The notes: a model not told the origin generated them from the sequence alone. A stretch of DNA of 21,894 nt from F23-B02 sp963633225 (GCA_963633225.1 CAVGXR010000010.1:1-21894); one strand, 5' to 3'. Counted from the stretch's first letter, positions 1 through 7,774 are shown. Program-made: numbers and translations.

Positions 1-121
1 AAACCGCCGTCGAAATCCTTGAGACATCAAGGATTTCGGTAAAAGCATTTTGAAAACTTTCAAAATGCTCGGCGGAAAAGTGCAGTCAAAAAAATCCCGC
101 GAGGGACTTTTTTGGCAAACT
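1..121. repeat. Intergenic cluster of palindromes, partly a three-way-junction fold
   Basis: A 6-base outer stem (CCGCCG at 4-9 with CGGCGG at 70-75) encloses two hairpins: a perfect 12-bp stem (11-22 with 27-38, loop GACA) and a 10-11-bp stem (44-54 with about 59-69). A third hairpin follows, with arms TCCC/GGGA flanked by A and T runs, at about 87-112. There is no ORF here. Such strings of hairpins resemble repetitive extragenic palindromes; no named family is claimed. The left edge is cut by the window. Confidence 0.6.
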
Positions 122-155
122 GAAAAAATCCCGTTCGTCTGAACGGGATTTTTTC
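122..155 (-). terminator. Terminator for the TetR-SDR unit
   Basis: This is a perfect 15-bp stem (122-136 with 141-155, loop GTCT) with an A-run on one side and a T-run on the other, so it can work in both directions. It lies 7 bases beyond the stop codon of the minus-strand dehydrogenase and very likely ends that transcript. Confidence 0.85.
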
Positions 156-162
156 ATATTAT

Positions 163-936
163 TCAGTATCTAAACGGCTTTTTCTGCTGCCTGCACCAGG
201 TTTTCAGAACAAAGCGCGTCGGCAGAAGCTTAACGCCCAGCACCTGCAGCCTCTCCGGCAGACCGAGAATGGAAACGGCCTTGTTACGGTGCATGTCCTT
301 TACGGCCTTTTCGACGACCTCCTTCGGACCGTAGTAGCGGTTAAAATAGCTGACGGTATCGTCGTGTATCGCGTGGCTGAAAAACTCTGTCTGTATCCAG
401 CCGGGGCAGACGGCCATCACGCGGATATTTCTCTGGCACAGCTCAACGCGCAGCGCCTTTGAAAAGCTCAGCACATAGGCCTTCGACGCGCCGTACACGT
501 TTATATACGGAACCGGCTGGAACGAGGACATAGAGCCCATGTTGTATATCTGCGCACCGTCCGGCATATAGGGAAGGGTGATGTAGCTCATGCCCGTAAG
601 CGCACGGTCGTTGAGGTCGATTATCTCAAGCTGCTTTTCCATGTCCATCTCGGTGTACGTTCCGAAAAGGCCGAAGCCTGCTGCGTTTACAAGCACCCTG
701 ACCTCCGGCTTTTCGGCTTCGAGCAGCGCCCTGAAGGTGCCGAGGCTGCTGCGATCCAGAAGATCGAGCACAACGGGACGTATCCTTGCCCTGACATGCT
801 GCTGAAGCTCAAGGAGCCTTTCCTCGCGCCTGGCGATGACCCACAGCTCGTCAAGCTCCATGTCCTTATCAATTGCGTATACAAATTCTCTGCCCATGCC
901 GGAGGATGCTCCGGTGATAACGGCGATCTTTTTCAT
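163..936 (-). CDS. SDR-family NAD(P)-dependent oxidoreductase
   Basis: A classical short-chain dehydrogenase/reductase of 257 residues, the usual length for the family. The N-terminal Rossmann fingerprint TGASSGMG is at residues 8-15, NAAG at 84-87, a serine cluster at 135-138 and the catalytic YGASK (Tyr148, Lys152) at 148-152. CPGW near residue 178 follows the family's PG motif. It should interconvert an alcohol and a ketone using a nicotinamide cofactor in the cytoplasm; the substrate is not evident. The start has AAAGGAG upstream. It lies 51 bases downstream of a TetR regulator in the same direction and is probably cotranscribed with it. The divergent acyl-CoA synthetase suggests a lipid- or acid-related substrate, but that is inference. 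Confidence 0.9.
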   Translation of the reverse strand: MKKIAVITGASSGMGREFVYAIDKDMELDELWVIARREERLLELQQHVRARIRPVVLDLLDRSSLGTFRALLEAEKPEVRVLVNAAGFGLFGTYTEMDMEKQLEIIDLNDRALTGMSYITLPYMPDGAQIYNMGSMSSFQPVPYINVYGASKAYVLSFSKALRVELCQRNIRVMAVCPGWIQTEFFSHAIHDDTVSYFNRYYGPKEVVEKAVKDMHRNKAVSILGLPERLQVLGVKLLPTRFVLKTWCRQQKKPFRY

Positions 937-979
937 AAAATTTCTCCTTTGATAAACAAGGCACAGCAGACGCTGACAG

Positions 980-994
980 ACACTTATTCAGTGT
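980..994. promoter_or_regulatory. Small inverted repeat at the TetR/SDR junction (possible operator)
   Basis: Arms ACACT (980-984) and AGTGT (990-994) flank a 5-base centre. The repeat overlaps the stop codon of the TetR gene just before the SDR start. Size and symmetry fit a TetR-type half-site pair, but this is a single short repeat and could be chance. Confidence 0.25.
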
Positions 995-1563
995 TTACTT
1001 AAGGCGTTGAGCCCGTTCACGAGAATGTTGGACAGCGTCTGTGCAAACTCCTCAGCGGATACGCCGAAGTCGTCGAGTATCCACATATTATATGCATGCA
1101 TAGTGCCGCCTGCAATGAAGCGGGCGTACACCATGGCCTTTTCCTGACCGCCCCAGCGCTCAACGAGCTCCTCGTCGGACAGGATGTATTTGGTCAGCCA
1201 TGTTTTAAGATGTATGCCGAGGTCATAGACGTTTACAAACTTAAAAAGCCTCTTTGCAGGGTCGCGGCTGGCGACTATCATCTCTGCCGCCATCAGCATG
1301 ATGGGATACGGATCCTCCTCCAGCTCGCTTGCCTTATAGTCGCCGAATATCGCGTCCGCGTGGGCGTAAAGATCGTCTATAAGCTGCTGGCGCACATCCT
1401 CAAGGTTTGAAAAGTGCGCATAGAAGGTGCCGCGGCTGACATTGGCCCTCTTTAAAAGCTCATTGACGGTGATCTGCTTGAAGTCCTTCTCGTACATGAT
1501 CTCCAGAAGTGCGTCTTTTATCGCCTTCTTGGATTTTTCGACCATTCTGTTATTAGTACTCAT
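988..1563 (-). CDS. TetR/AcrR-family transcriptional regulator
   Basis: A 191-residue one-component repressor-type regulator. The N-terminal helix-turn-helix is clear: ITVNELLKRANVSRGTFYAH at about residues 31-50, with FSNLEDV following as in TetR proteins. The C-terminal two thirds would bind a ligand and dimerise; it resembles the Clostridial TetR proteins that carry a TetR_C-type domain, but the ligand is unknown. It is divergent from the acyl-CoA synthetase at 1907 and upstream of the SDR gene, so it most likely controls one or both, perhaps in response to an acyl or CoA-linked compound (inference). AGGGG upstream of the ATG supports the start. Confidence 0.9.
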   Translation of the reverse strand: MSTNNRMVEKSKKAIKDALLEIMYEKDFKQITVNELLKRANVSRGTFYAHFSNLEDVRQQLIDDLYAHADAIFGDYKASELEEDPYPIMLMAAEMIVASRDPAKRLFKFVNVYDLGIHLKTWLTKYILSDEELVERWGGQEKAMVYARFIAGGTMHAYNMWILDDFGVSAEEFAQTLSNILVNGLNALSKH

Positions 1564-1641
1564 GAATAATTTCCACCCCTGAAAATTTTAAAGAATGTTT
1601 AATGTTGAGTTAAAAAAGTTTAATTTTATACCTGTAGTCTG

Positions 1642-1670
1642 ATTGTAACCGATATTTTAATGAATTTCAA
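1642..1670 (-). promoter_or_regulatory. Sigma-A promoter for the TetR-SDR unit
   Basis: Reading the minus strand: -35 TTGAAA (1665-1670), 17-base spacer, -10 TACAAT (1642-1647). It lies about 80 bases before the TetR start codon. Confidence 0.65.
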
Positions 1671-1716
1671 TAGTTAAAACGGAAAAAGTTCAAAAATATA
1701 TTTATGAGCGGATAAC

Positions 1717-1730
1717 GTATAGCTATATAC
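1717..1730. promoter_or_regulatory. Palindrome in the divergent intergenic region (candidate operator)
   Basis: GTATA (1717-1721) and TATAC (1726-1730) flank GCTA; the inner TATAGCTATA is a perfect 10-base palindrome. It sits between the two divergent promoters in the otherwise AT-rich 1564-1906 gap, where a TetR repressor would act. This is a candidate only. Confidence 0.3.
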
Positions 1731-1829
1731 TGAACGAGCAAATTTGTATAAAACGCCATAGAATTAACGATAAAACACAGCAAAATGTACAAAGATGGAC
1801 TAAACTATGAGAAAAGTATAAATTGATGC

Positions 1830-1858
1830 TTGACAAAACGGCAGTATAAGTTTATGAT
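1830..1858 (+). promoter_or_regulatory. Sigma-A promoter for the acyl-CoA synthetase unit
   Basis: Perfect -35 TTGACA (1830-1835), 17-base spacer, -10 TATGAT (1853-1858). It is about 48 bases before the ATG, and a strong GAGGAGG ribosome site follows. This predicts strong transcription unless repressed. Confidence 0.8.
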
Positions 1859-1906
1859 TAGACAAAACAAAGCAAAAAGTTCAGCACAAAGTGAGGAGGA
1901 AGAACT

Positions 1907-3649
1907 ATGTGCAAACTGTTAAAGCCGTCAATTGAAAAGCCGTGGCTGAAGTTCTTTACGGAAGAGGCGAGGGAAGCGTCCATGCCGGAGAACACCATTT
2001 ACCGTCAGCTGCGCGAGTGCAGCGAGGGTGGCCTCGACGATACGGCGCTCAACTACTTCGGCAGGAAGATCAGCTACGGAAAGCTGCTCGACGAAGCGGA
2101 CAGAGCCGCCGGAGCATTCAAGGCCGCCGGCATCAAAAAGGGCGATATCGTCGCCGCCGCGACCGTCACCATTCCCGAGATGGTCTACGCGCTCTACGGT
2201 CTTAACAAGATCGGAGCCGCACCTCTGGTCATCGACCCGAGAACCAGCGCTGCGGGAGCAATGAGCTTCATCAAGCAGACAGGGACGAAGATATTCATCG
2301 TCATCGACCTGTTCTATGAGGCGCTCAAGGACGCTCTCATTGAGGCAGGCGTTGAGAAGATCGTCGTTATCTCCGCTGATACCTCGCTGCCCGCATCCAT
2401 CCGTTTTCTCAAGCAGTTCAAGATGCCCGCTCCCAAGATCGAGACGAGCGCCAGCGTTCTCACGTGGACGCAGTTTGCAGCGACCGGCGAGGGCGTAGAG
2501 ACCGAGACCGTCGAGTACGGCGAGAACGATCTTGCAGCCGTAACGCTCACCGGCGGCACGACCGGCGCACCCAAGGGCGTCATGCTCTCGAACGACGGCT
2601 TCAATGCCATCGCCTTCGACTTCAAGCACTGCGGAGTGTCCTACAGACGCGGCCAGCGCTTCATGAACATCATCCCGATGTTCTCATCCTACGGCATCGT
2701 ATCGAGCCTGCATATGCCGCTCACGCTCGGCCTTGAGGTCGTTATCATCCCGAAGTTCAACGCCGAAAAGGTCGGCTACTACGTCAAGAAATACCGTCCC
2801 GAGCACACGCTGCTCGTTCCGGCGCACTATGAAAAGCTCATGAACAGCAAGGAAATGTCCAAGGGCTTTGACCTCAGCTTTTTCCGCACCGCCGGAAGCG
2901 GCGGCGACACCATGAACGCCGGTCTCGAGGCGAAGCTCAACCGCTTCCTTGAAAGCCGCGGCTGCCGCTATCCTCTTTCTCAGGGCTACGGCATGAGCGA
3001 GGTCTCCTCGGCTGCATCCTGCTGCTGCAACGGCAACTTCAAGAGCCTGTCCGTCGGCTATCCGCTTCTTACCACTACCATCGGCATCTTCGAGCCGGGC
3101 ACTGCAAACGAGCTCGACTACGGCGAGGAGGGCGAGATCTGCATAAGCGGCCCGTCGATCATGCTCGGCTACCTCAACAATAAGGCCGAGACGGACAATG
3201 TTATCCACCGCCACCCAGACGGAACTCTCTGGGTACACAGCGGCGATATCGGACACATGGATTCCGACGGCTTTGTGTACATAAAGGGCAGAATAAAGCG
3301 CATGATAACTCTTTTTAACGGCCACAAGATATTCCCCACGCACATTGAAAGTGTCCTTGGCCGTCATTCTCTGGTTTCGAGCTGCGCCGTTGTCGGTGTA
3401 AACGACATCGACCATGCGCAGGGTCAGCTCACACTGGCCGTCATCGAGACAAAGGAGCAGTCGATAGAAAAGCAGATGCAGCTCAAAAACGAGCTTTATG
3501 AAATGTGCCGTCAGGAGCTTGAAGGTCCGGCAAAGCCCTATGATATTATCTTCGTAGAGGCCATGCCTCACACCGGTATGGGCAAGATCGACTATCTCAA
3601 GCTCGCAGACGATTACAACAAGAATAACATAGTCACGGAAGCTGTCTGA
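1907..3649 (+). CDS. AMP-binding acyl-CoA synthetase (acid-CoA ligase)
   Basis: A 580-residue member of the ANL adenylate-forming superfamily, the usual length for acyl-CoA ligases. It carries the phosphate loop TGGTTGAPKG (residues 215-224), the YGMSE motif (361-365), the hinge-region SGDIG with Asp447 and GRIK around Arg462, and the C-terminal catalytic lysine in GMGK (Lys560). These predict a two-step reaction: a carboxylic acid plus ATP gives an acyl-AMP, then the CoA thioester. The acid cannot be named from sequence; long-chain, aromatic or bile-type acids are all possible. It is followed after 20 bases by the GDSL-SLH gene and no terminator lies between. Codons are strongly biased towards AAG, GAG and CTC, as in the dehydratase genes at 14769-21748, which suggests high expression. 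Confidence 0.9.
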   Translation: MCKLLKPSIEKPWLKFFTEEAREASMPENTIYRQLRECSEGGLDDTALNYFGRKISYGKLLDEADRAAGAFKAAGIKKGDIVAAATVTIPEMVYALYGLNKIGAAPLVIDPRTSAAGAMSFIKQTGTKIFIVIDLFYEALKDALIEAGVEKIVVISADTSLPASIRFLKQFKMPAPKIETSASVLTWTQFAATGEGVETETVEYGENDLAAVTLTGGTTGAPKGVMLSNDGFNAIAFDFKHCGVSYRRGQRFMNIIPMFSSYGIVSSLHMPLTLGLEVVIIPKFNAEKVGYYVKKYRPEHTLLVPAHYEKLMNSKEMSKGFDLSFFRTAGSGGDTMNAGLEAKLNRFLESRGCRYPLSQGYGMSEVSSAASCCCNGNFKSLSVGYPLLTTTIGIFEPGTANELDYGEEGEICISGPSIMLGYLNNKAETDNVIHRHPDGTLWVHSGDIGHMDSDGFVYIKGRIKRMITLFNGHKIFPTHIESVLGRHSLVSSCAVVGVNDIDHAQGQLTLAVIETKEQSIEKQMQLKNELYEMCRQELEGPAKPYDIIFVEAMPHTGMGKIDYLKLADDYNKNNIVTEAV

Positions 3650-3669
3650 ACGGCGATAGGAGAAGAGAC

Positions 3670-5283
3670 ATGAAGCATACAAAACGTATACTCAGCTTCG
3701 TCCTTGTGCTTGTCATGGTGTTTGCCCTCTGCGCACCGGCACTTGCAGACAGAAGCTACGAAGCTTACAGATATTATATGTGCGTAGGCGACAGCATCGC
3801 CTCCGGCTGCGGCCTCACCAGAGACGGCAGCGAGACAAATTTCGATCTGGCAGCAGACGATTACACCGCTGTCTATAACGAAGACTATATCTACTACGGC
3901 TATGATTTTGAGGCCGTTCCCACGGCATATCACAGCATCGTGGCAAATGCGCTCGATGCAAAGCTCCTGCAATGCGCACGCAGCGGTATGCGCGCCGTTG
4001 AGCTCAGATATTTCCTCGAGGGCGTGTACAACGAATACGATGAGAGCCGTTGGTGGGACAATTCGGTTTTCGACGTTGACGGAAACGGCTTTACTCTTGC
4101 CGATCTTGACTCGATAAACGCAAAGGTCAATTATCCCGAGATGGTGAAGAAAACGAACATTCTCAGCATCAATGTCGGCTCGAACGACGTTTTCTCGGTA
4201 GCGCTTGGCTGCATGGGCATACTGTCGGACGATTCCGAAAGCGAAACGATCAAGAACATCAAGGCTTACCTCAATAACGGCGGCAACATGGGCGTAGCCC
4301 TCGGAAAGCTCATCGAGTACTATCAGACGATGGGAAGAATGACGGAGTTTGCCGCAAGCCTGACCGAGACCTTTGCAAAGTCATACAAGCAGTTTACCGA
4401 AAACTACAGCGCGGTTCTGAAGAAGGTGTATGAGCTCAATCCCGATATCACCGTCGTTGCGGTCGGCGTGTTCAACCCATTCGCTCACTTCAGCCTTAAA
4501 TCGGACAGCAAATTCGATCTTGGCGCTCTTGCAGCCCCGCTGGTAAGGCAGATAAACAATTACCTCAAGCTGCAGACCTATAAGTACGATAACCTTTATT
4601 ATGCCGATGTCGTCGGTACGGAAACCTACGACATGAGCTATGACGAGCCGAACTTCTGGCAGCTTTATGCCATTAAGGTTCATCCGAACCTCGCAGGCCA
4701 TCAGTACATGGCGCAGCAGATACTCAGCGTACTGCCCGAGCGCGGAACGCTTCCGTTTACTGACGTTCCAGCCGATGCATGGTACTATGACGAGCTCTAC
4801 TACGCATGGTATAACGGTCTTATAAAGGGTACGAGCGACACGGAGTTTACACCTGCCGCTACCACTACCCGTGCACAGGCCGTGACGGTGCTCTACCGTA
4901 TGGCTGGCTCTCCGAACGTGAGCGGGCTCACCGAGCCCTTTACGGATGTGCCCGATGATTACTGGGCACGCGACGCGATAATCTGGGCATATGAAAACGC
5001 CATAATCTCCGGCTACACCGAGACTGCCTTCGGACCAGACGACGGCCTCACCCGCGGCCAGTTTGTTACGATAATGCACAGATACGCCGGAACGCCCGCA
5101 GCAAGCGGCGACCTCGGAGTATTCTCCGATTCCTCCGCAATCGCGGGAAGCTACCGCAATGCGGTCCGCTGGGCAGTTGCAAACGATGTAGTAAACGGCT
5201 ATAAGGACGGAAGCTTCCGCCCGAACGCCGTAATCACCCGCGCACAGCTCGCGGCGATCCTCGCACGCTTTGACAAGCTGTGA
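3670..5283 (+). CDS. Secreted GDSL/SGNH-like hydrolase with three SLH domains
   Basis: A 537-residue exported protein. Residues 1-26 form a signal peptide (KR-rich start, hydrophobic core, cleavage after ALA). Block I of SGNH hydrolases is visible as GDSIASG at 40-46 (nucleophile Ser42), the GSND block at 170-173, and a C-terminal HPN at His338. Three S-layer-homology domains follow at about 363-412, 424-474 and 484-537, and would hold the enzyme on a secondary cell-wall polymer. It should be an extracellular esterase or lipase acting on lipid or acetylated glycan (family inference). Odd point: the Asp normally three residues before the catalytic His is Ile335 here. AGGAG precedes the ATG. 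It is probably cotranscribed with the acyl-CoA synthetase, which could activate acids released outside the cell. Confidence 0.85.
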   Translation: MKHTKRILSFVLVLVMVFALCAPALADRSYEAYRYYMCVGDSIASGCGLTRDGSETNFDLAADDYTAVYNEDYIYYGYDFEAVPTAYHSIVANALDAKLLQCARSGMRAVELRYFLEGVYNEYDESRWWDNSVFDVDGNGFTLADLDSINAKVNYPEMVKKTNILSINVGSNDVFSVALGCMGILSDDSESETIKNIKAYLNNGGNMGVALGKLIEYYQTMGRMTEFAASLTETFAKSYKQFTENYSAVLKKVYELNPDITVVAVGVFNPFAHFSLKSDSKFDLGALAAPLVRQINNYLKLQTYKYDNLYYADVVGTETYDMSYDEPNFWQLYAIKVHPNLAGHQYMAQQILSVLPERGTLPFTDVPADAWYYDELYYAWYNGLIKGTSDTEFTPAATTTRAQAVTVLYRMAGSPNVSGLTEPFTDVPDDYWARDAIIWAYENAIISGYTETAFGPDDGLTRGQFVTIMHRYAGTPAASGDLGVFSDSSAIAGSYRNAVRWAVANDVVNGYKDGSFRPNAVITRAQLAAILARFDKL

Positions 5284-5300
5284 GCAGCATTCCGTATGAT
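5270..5300 (+). promoter_or_regulatory. Possible promoter at the 3' end of the GDSL gene
   Basis: TTGACA at 5270-5275 and TATGAT at 5295-5300 are both excellent hexamers, but the spacer is 19 bases, longer than ideal. It would start an RNA near 5307 that runs into the terminator at 5402-5429. Confidence 0.4.
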
Positions 5301-5306
5301 ATGACG

Positions 5307-5430
5307 CTCAATAGTCAATTATCATAATCCCCCTCTCAAGCCGCGGCACTCCCTGTTAAACCTTACTTCCTTTTCTTCCTCACCCATTGCCGCGGACAAG
5401 ACCGGTCACATCAGTGGCCGGCCTTTTTTA
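5307..5430 (+). ncRNA. Candidate pyrimidine-loop small RNA or structured 3' UTR
   Basis: There is no ORF here. After a CCCCCTCTC stretch, an 8-bp stem (CCGCGGCA at 5341-5348 with TGCCGCGG at 5388-5395) encloses a 39-base loop made almost only of pyrimidine tracts, such as CTCCC and TTCCTTTTCTTCCTC. The terminator hairpin follows directly. Unpaired C/U-rich loops that can pair with Shine-Dalgarno sequences are a hallmark of Gram-positive trans-acting small RNAs of the RsaE type (established), so this may be one. Alternatively it is only the 3' UTR of the GDSL gene. Confidence 0.4.
5402..5429 (+). terminator. Rho-independent terminator
   Basis: Stem CCGGTCAC (5402-5409) with GTGGCCGG (5414-5421), one wobble pair, loop ATCA, then six T from 5424. 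It ends the acyl-CoA synthetase/GDSL transcript and any small RNA starting near 5307. Confidence 0.8.
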
Positions 5431-5597
5431 GTAGCGCATTTAGTCTGCACCTATACGGAGATTGCGGTGTCCCGACCGGAAACATTGGAGGAAACTACAG
5501 CGTCTCGCGCTTTTTCAGTACCGCACTAAGTCTGCGCCTATACGGAGATTGCGGTGTCCCGACCGGAAACATTGGAGGAAATAAAAACGTCTCGCCT
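5430..5597. repeat. 87-bp tandem duplication in an intergenic region
   Basis: Two copies with a period of exactly 87 bases (5430-5516 and 5517-5597). The core from TATACGGAG to GGAGGAAA is identical over about 50 bases; the flanks differ at a few positions. Each copy holds a short hairpin candidate (CGGT...ACCG) and a ribosome-site-like GGAGGAAA that is not followed by a credible ORF. The rest of the gap to 5664 shows nothing further. Function is unknown. Confidence 0.8.
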
Positions 5598-5664
5598 CCC
5601 GTGAGTGCCGTGCCGCCAGAGATATGCGTATCCGTAGGTGCGTCAATGCGCCTCTAAAAAACTC

Positions 5665-5693
5665 TTGTTAAATGGAGCGATTTCTGTTAAAAT
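5665..5693 (+). promoter_or_regulatory. Extended -10 promoter for the 5724-7774 operon
   Basis: TTGTTA (5665-5670), 17-base spacer ending in TGT, then TAAAAT (5688-5693). The TGN just before the -10 box makes it an extended -10 promoter. GGAGG at 5712-5716 is the ribosome site of the next gene. Confidence 0.65.
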
Positions 5694-5723
5694 ACAGTCA
5701 GGAATATTTACGGAGGCTGAGTA

Positions 5724-6374
5724 ATGCCTGCAAAAAAGCGAAGCATAAATAACTCAAAGCGAGTTTACATAATATGCGCAGCCATAACGCTTGCGGTGCT
5801 TGGCATCATTTTCGGCATACACAGATATAACATTTCTCAGGTCGCGCCGGTGTATCAGGTGCATGTAGACGGGCTGGAGGCCGAAACACCTGCCGAGGCG
5901 CAGGCTGCGTGCAGAGCCGATTACAAGCGCTTTTCCGAGCAGTCGGAAAAGTACCCGGGCTGTGCATGGGTATGGACGGGCAAGCGTATGCTCTACCTCG
6001 TCAAGCCGGATGCTCTGGAGATCGATGCGTCGGCAGAGGAGACGGGCTTCACGGCGGTGAAGTTCATAAACGCATCCGGCAAGCAGCGCAGCGGCTATAT
6101 CATTGACCCCACGACAGAGCCTGTGGAGCTCGGCAGAATCAAAATTGACGATGCAGGGGAGTATACCTATGATAACGTCAGCATGACTATCCGTGCAGGA
6201 CTGCGCAGCGGCGAGATAAAATACGAAAACGCCGTGTACCTCTGGGAAAAGGACTCGAACCTTGTTCTGGCCGTGCGGCCTGATACCTATACGGCGGTAG
6301 AGGGCAGCATCGTCAGCTTCACCGATGACGGAAACGTTACGCACACCTGCTATATTCTCGATACTGAAATTTGA
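5724..6374 (+). CDS. Membrane-anchored protein of unknown function
   Basis: A 216-residue protein that I do not recognise. A basic N-terminus (KKR, SKR) is followed by one hydrophobic segment at about residues 14-32, so it is probably a signal-anchored protein with the remaining ~180 residues outside the membrane. That part is mixed alpha/beta in composition, with two recurring patterns of an acidic stretch followed by a hydrophobic beta-like run (such as TGFTAVKFI and YTAVEGSIVSF), which hints at a duplicated beta-rich domain. There is no visible catalytic motif. It is the first gene of a two-gene unit: the UbiB-family gene begins 14 bases after its stop, so the two products may act together at the membrane (inference). 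Confidence 0.7.
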   Translation: MPAKKRSINNSKRVYIICAAITLAVLGIIFGIHRYNISQVAPVYQVHVDGLEAETPAEAQAACRADYKRFSEQSEKYPGCAWVWTGKRMLYLVKPDALEIDASAEETGFTAVKFINASGKQRSGYIIDPTTEPVELGRIKIDDAGEYTYDNVSMTIRAGLRSGEIKYENAVYLWEKDSNLVLAVRPDTYTAVEGSIVSFTDDGNVTHTCYILDTEI

Positions 6375-6388
6375 AGGTAGGATCATAG

Positions 6389-7774
6389 ATGGCAAATGCC
6401 GCAATGGAAACGGGCGCGGACGCAAAGCGCCTGCTTGAGATAGTAAAGGTAATCAGAAAGTACAGGATCACGCAGGGTATGAGTCCCGATGAGCTGTGCG
6501 ACATGCTCAGAGAGCTCGGCCCGACCTTCGTAAAGCTCGGACAGCTGCTTTCGATGCACCCTGAGATCATTCCGATGGAGCACTGCAAAAAGCTCGAGGA
6601 GCTGCGCACGGATGCGTCCCGACTTGTCACCGCGCAGATACGCGAGATCATAAGCGAGGAATACGGCCAGCCGTGGAACAAGGTGTTCCGGCAGATAATG
6701 CCGTATCCGCTGGGCGCTGCGTCTATCGCTCAGGTGCACGAGGCGGTGCTGCTTGACGGAACGCACGTCGCCGTGAAGATACAGAGGCCGGATATATATT
6801 CGGTCATGGAGCGCGACGTGAGGCTCATAAAGAGCGCACTGAACGTCGTGAAGCTCAGGAAGATAAACAAGGTCATGGATATCGGCGACACTATCGACGA
6901 GGTGTGGGCGGTCGCGCAGGAGGAGATGGACTTCGAGCGCGAGGCAGATAACATCCGCCGCGTGCGAGAGAATATCGAGGGCATAAAGTACGTTTACTGC
7001 CCCAGAGTGTATGACGAGCTCTCGACAAAGCACATTCTTGTCATGGAATACATCGGCGGCTTTGAGCTGTCAAACAAGGCCGCGATGGAGGAGCAGGGCT
7101 ACAGCGTGCAGGAGGTCTGCACGAAGTTTATAAATAACTATATAAAGCAGTTTTCCGAGGACAGGTTTTTCCACGCCGATCCCCATCCGGGCAATGTCCG
7201 CGTGTGGGACGGGCGCATTGTGTGGCTCGATCTCGGCATGATGGGTACGCTCACGAGCACGGACGCGCAGCTTATAAAGGTCTGCATGAAGGCGATATTC
7301 AGCAATGATTATCTCAGCTTTTCAGACGCGGTCTTGAATATCTGCGAGCACGATCCAGAGCTCGACCGCGAGGCGTACTACGGACGTATGCAGGCGTATC
7401 TGGATAAATACCGCGTGCTGTCCATGGCGCAGATGAGCAGCACGGTCGATATTTTTGCCGACCTCTACCGCATAGCACGCGATTTTGGCATAAAGGTTCC
7501 GAAATCGCTGACGATGTTCTGGCGCAGCCTGTCGATCATGGAGGGCACGGTATCCGACCTTTCGCCGAAAACAGACCTTGCGGCGATCATCGGCAAGCAC
7601 CTCGCGGCACAGGCGATGGTGGGCGGCGTGGCCGGCAGCATAACGCGCAAAATATCACACCGCAGGCTCATTTCCGGCAGCGCACTGCACTATAACGGCA
7701 GCGATCCCGATGAGCCTGTTGACGAAGAATTTGACGAGCTCGCCACCGAGCTCGATGGAGATAGCGAAGAATAG
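6389..7774 (+). CDS. UbiB/ABC1 (ADCK)-family protein-kinase-like ATPase
   Basis: A 461-residue member of the ABC1/UbiB kinase-like family. It shows the signature KLGQ at residues 49-52, the loop GAASIAQVHEA (109-119) that replaces a glycine-rich loop, the ATP lysine in VAVKIQRP (Lys130), the EMDFEREA stretch (179-186), the catalytic HADPHPGN (262-269) and DLG (281-283), the counterpart of DFG. Family members support lipid or quinone metabolism by ATPase activity rather than protein kinase activity. In most bacteria they are 500-560 residues with C-terminal membrane helices; this one is shorter and ends in an acidic tail with no such helices. The upstream membrane-anchored protein may supply membrane attachment. 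No quinone biosynthesis gene is nearby, so its target is open. Confidence 0.9.
   Translation: MANAAMETGADAKRLLEIVKVIRKYRITQGMSPDELCDMLRELGPTFVKLGQLLSMHPEIIPMEHCKKLEELRTDASRLVTAQIREIISEEYGQPWNKVFRQIMPYPLGAASIAQVHEAVLLDGTHVAVKIQRPDIYSVMERDVRLIKSALNVVKLRKINKVMDIGDTIDEVWAVAQEEMDFEREADNIRRVRENIEGIKYVYCPRVYDELSTKHILVMEYIGGFELSNKAAMEEQGYSVQEVCTKFINNYIKQFSEDRFFHADPHPGNVRVWDGRIVWLDLGMMGTLTSTDAQLIKVCMKAIFSNDYLSFSDAVLNICEHDPELDREAYYGRMQAYLDKYRVLSMAQMSSTVDIFADLYRIARDFGIKVPKSLTMFWRSLSIMEGTVSDLSPKTDLAAIIGKHLAAQAMVGGVAGSITRKISHRRLISGSALHYNGSDPDEPVDEEFDELATELDGDSEE

Noticed and set aside
1..76. tRNA-like cloverleaf
   Set aside because: It has only two inner arms, no anticodon arm, no T-loop or D-loop consensus and no CCA end.
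2684..3682. Minus-strand frame of 332 codons opposite the acyl-CoA synthetase
   Set aside because: It is a shadow frame overlapping a gene with full catalytic motifs; no start signal.
5430..5597. CRISPR array
   Set aside because: There are only two units, repeated end to end without unique spacers of constant size, and no cas gene is near.
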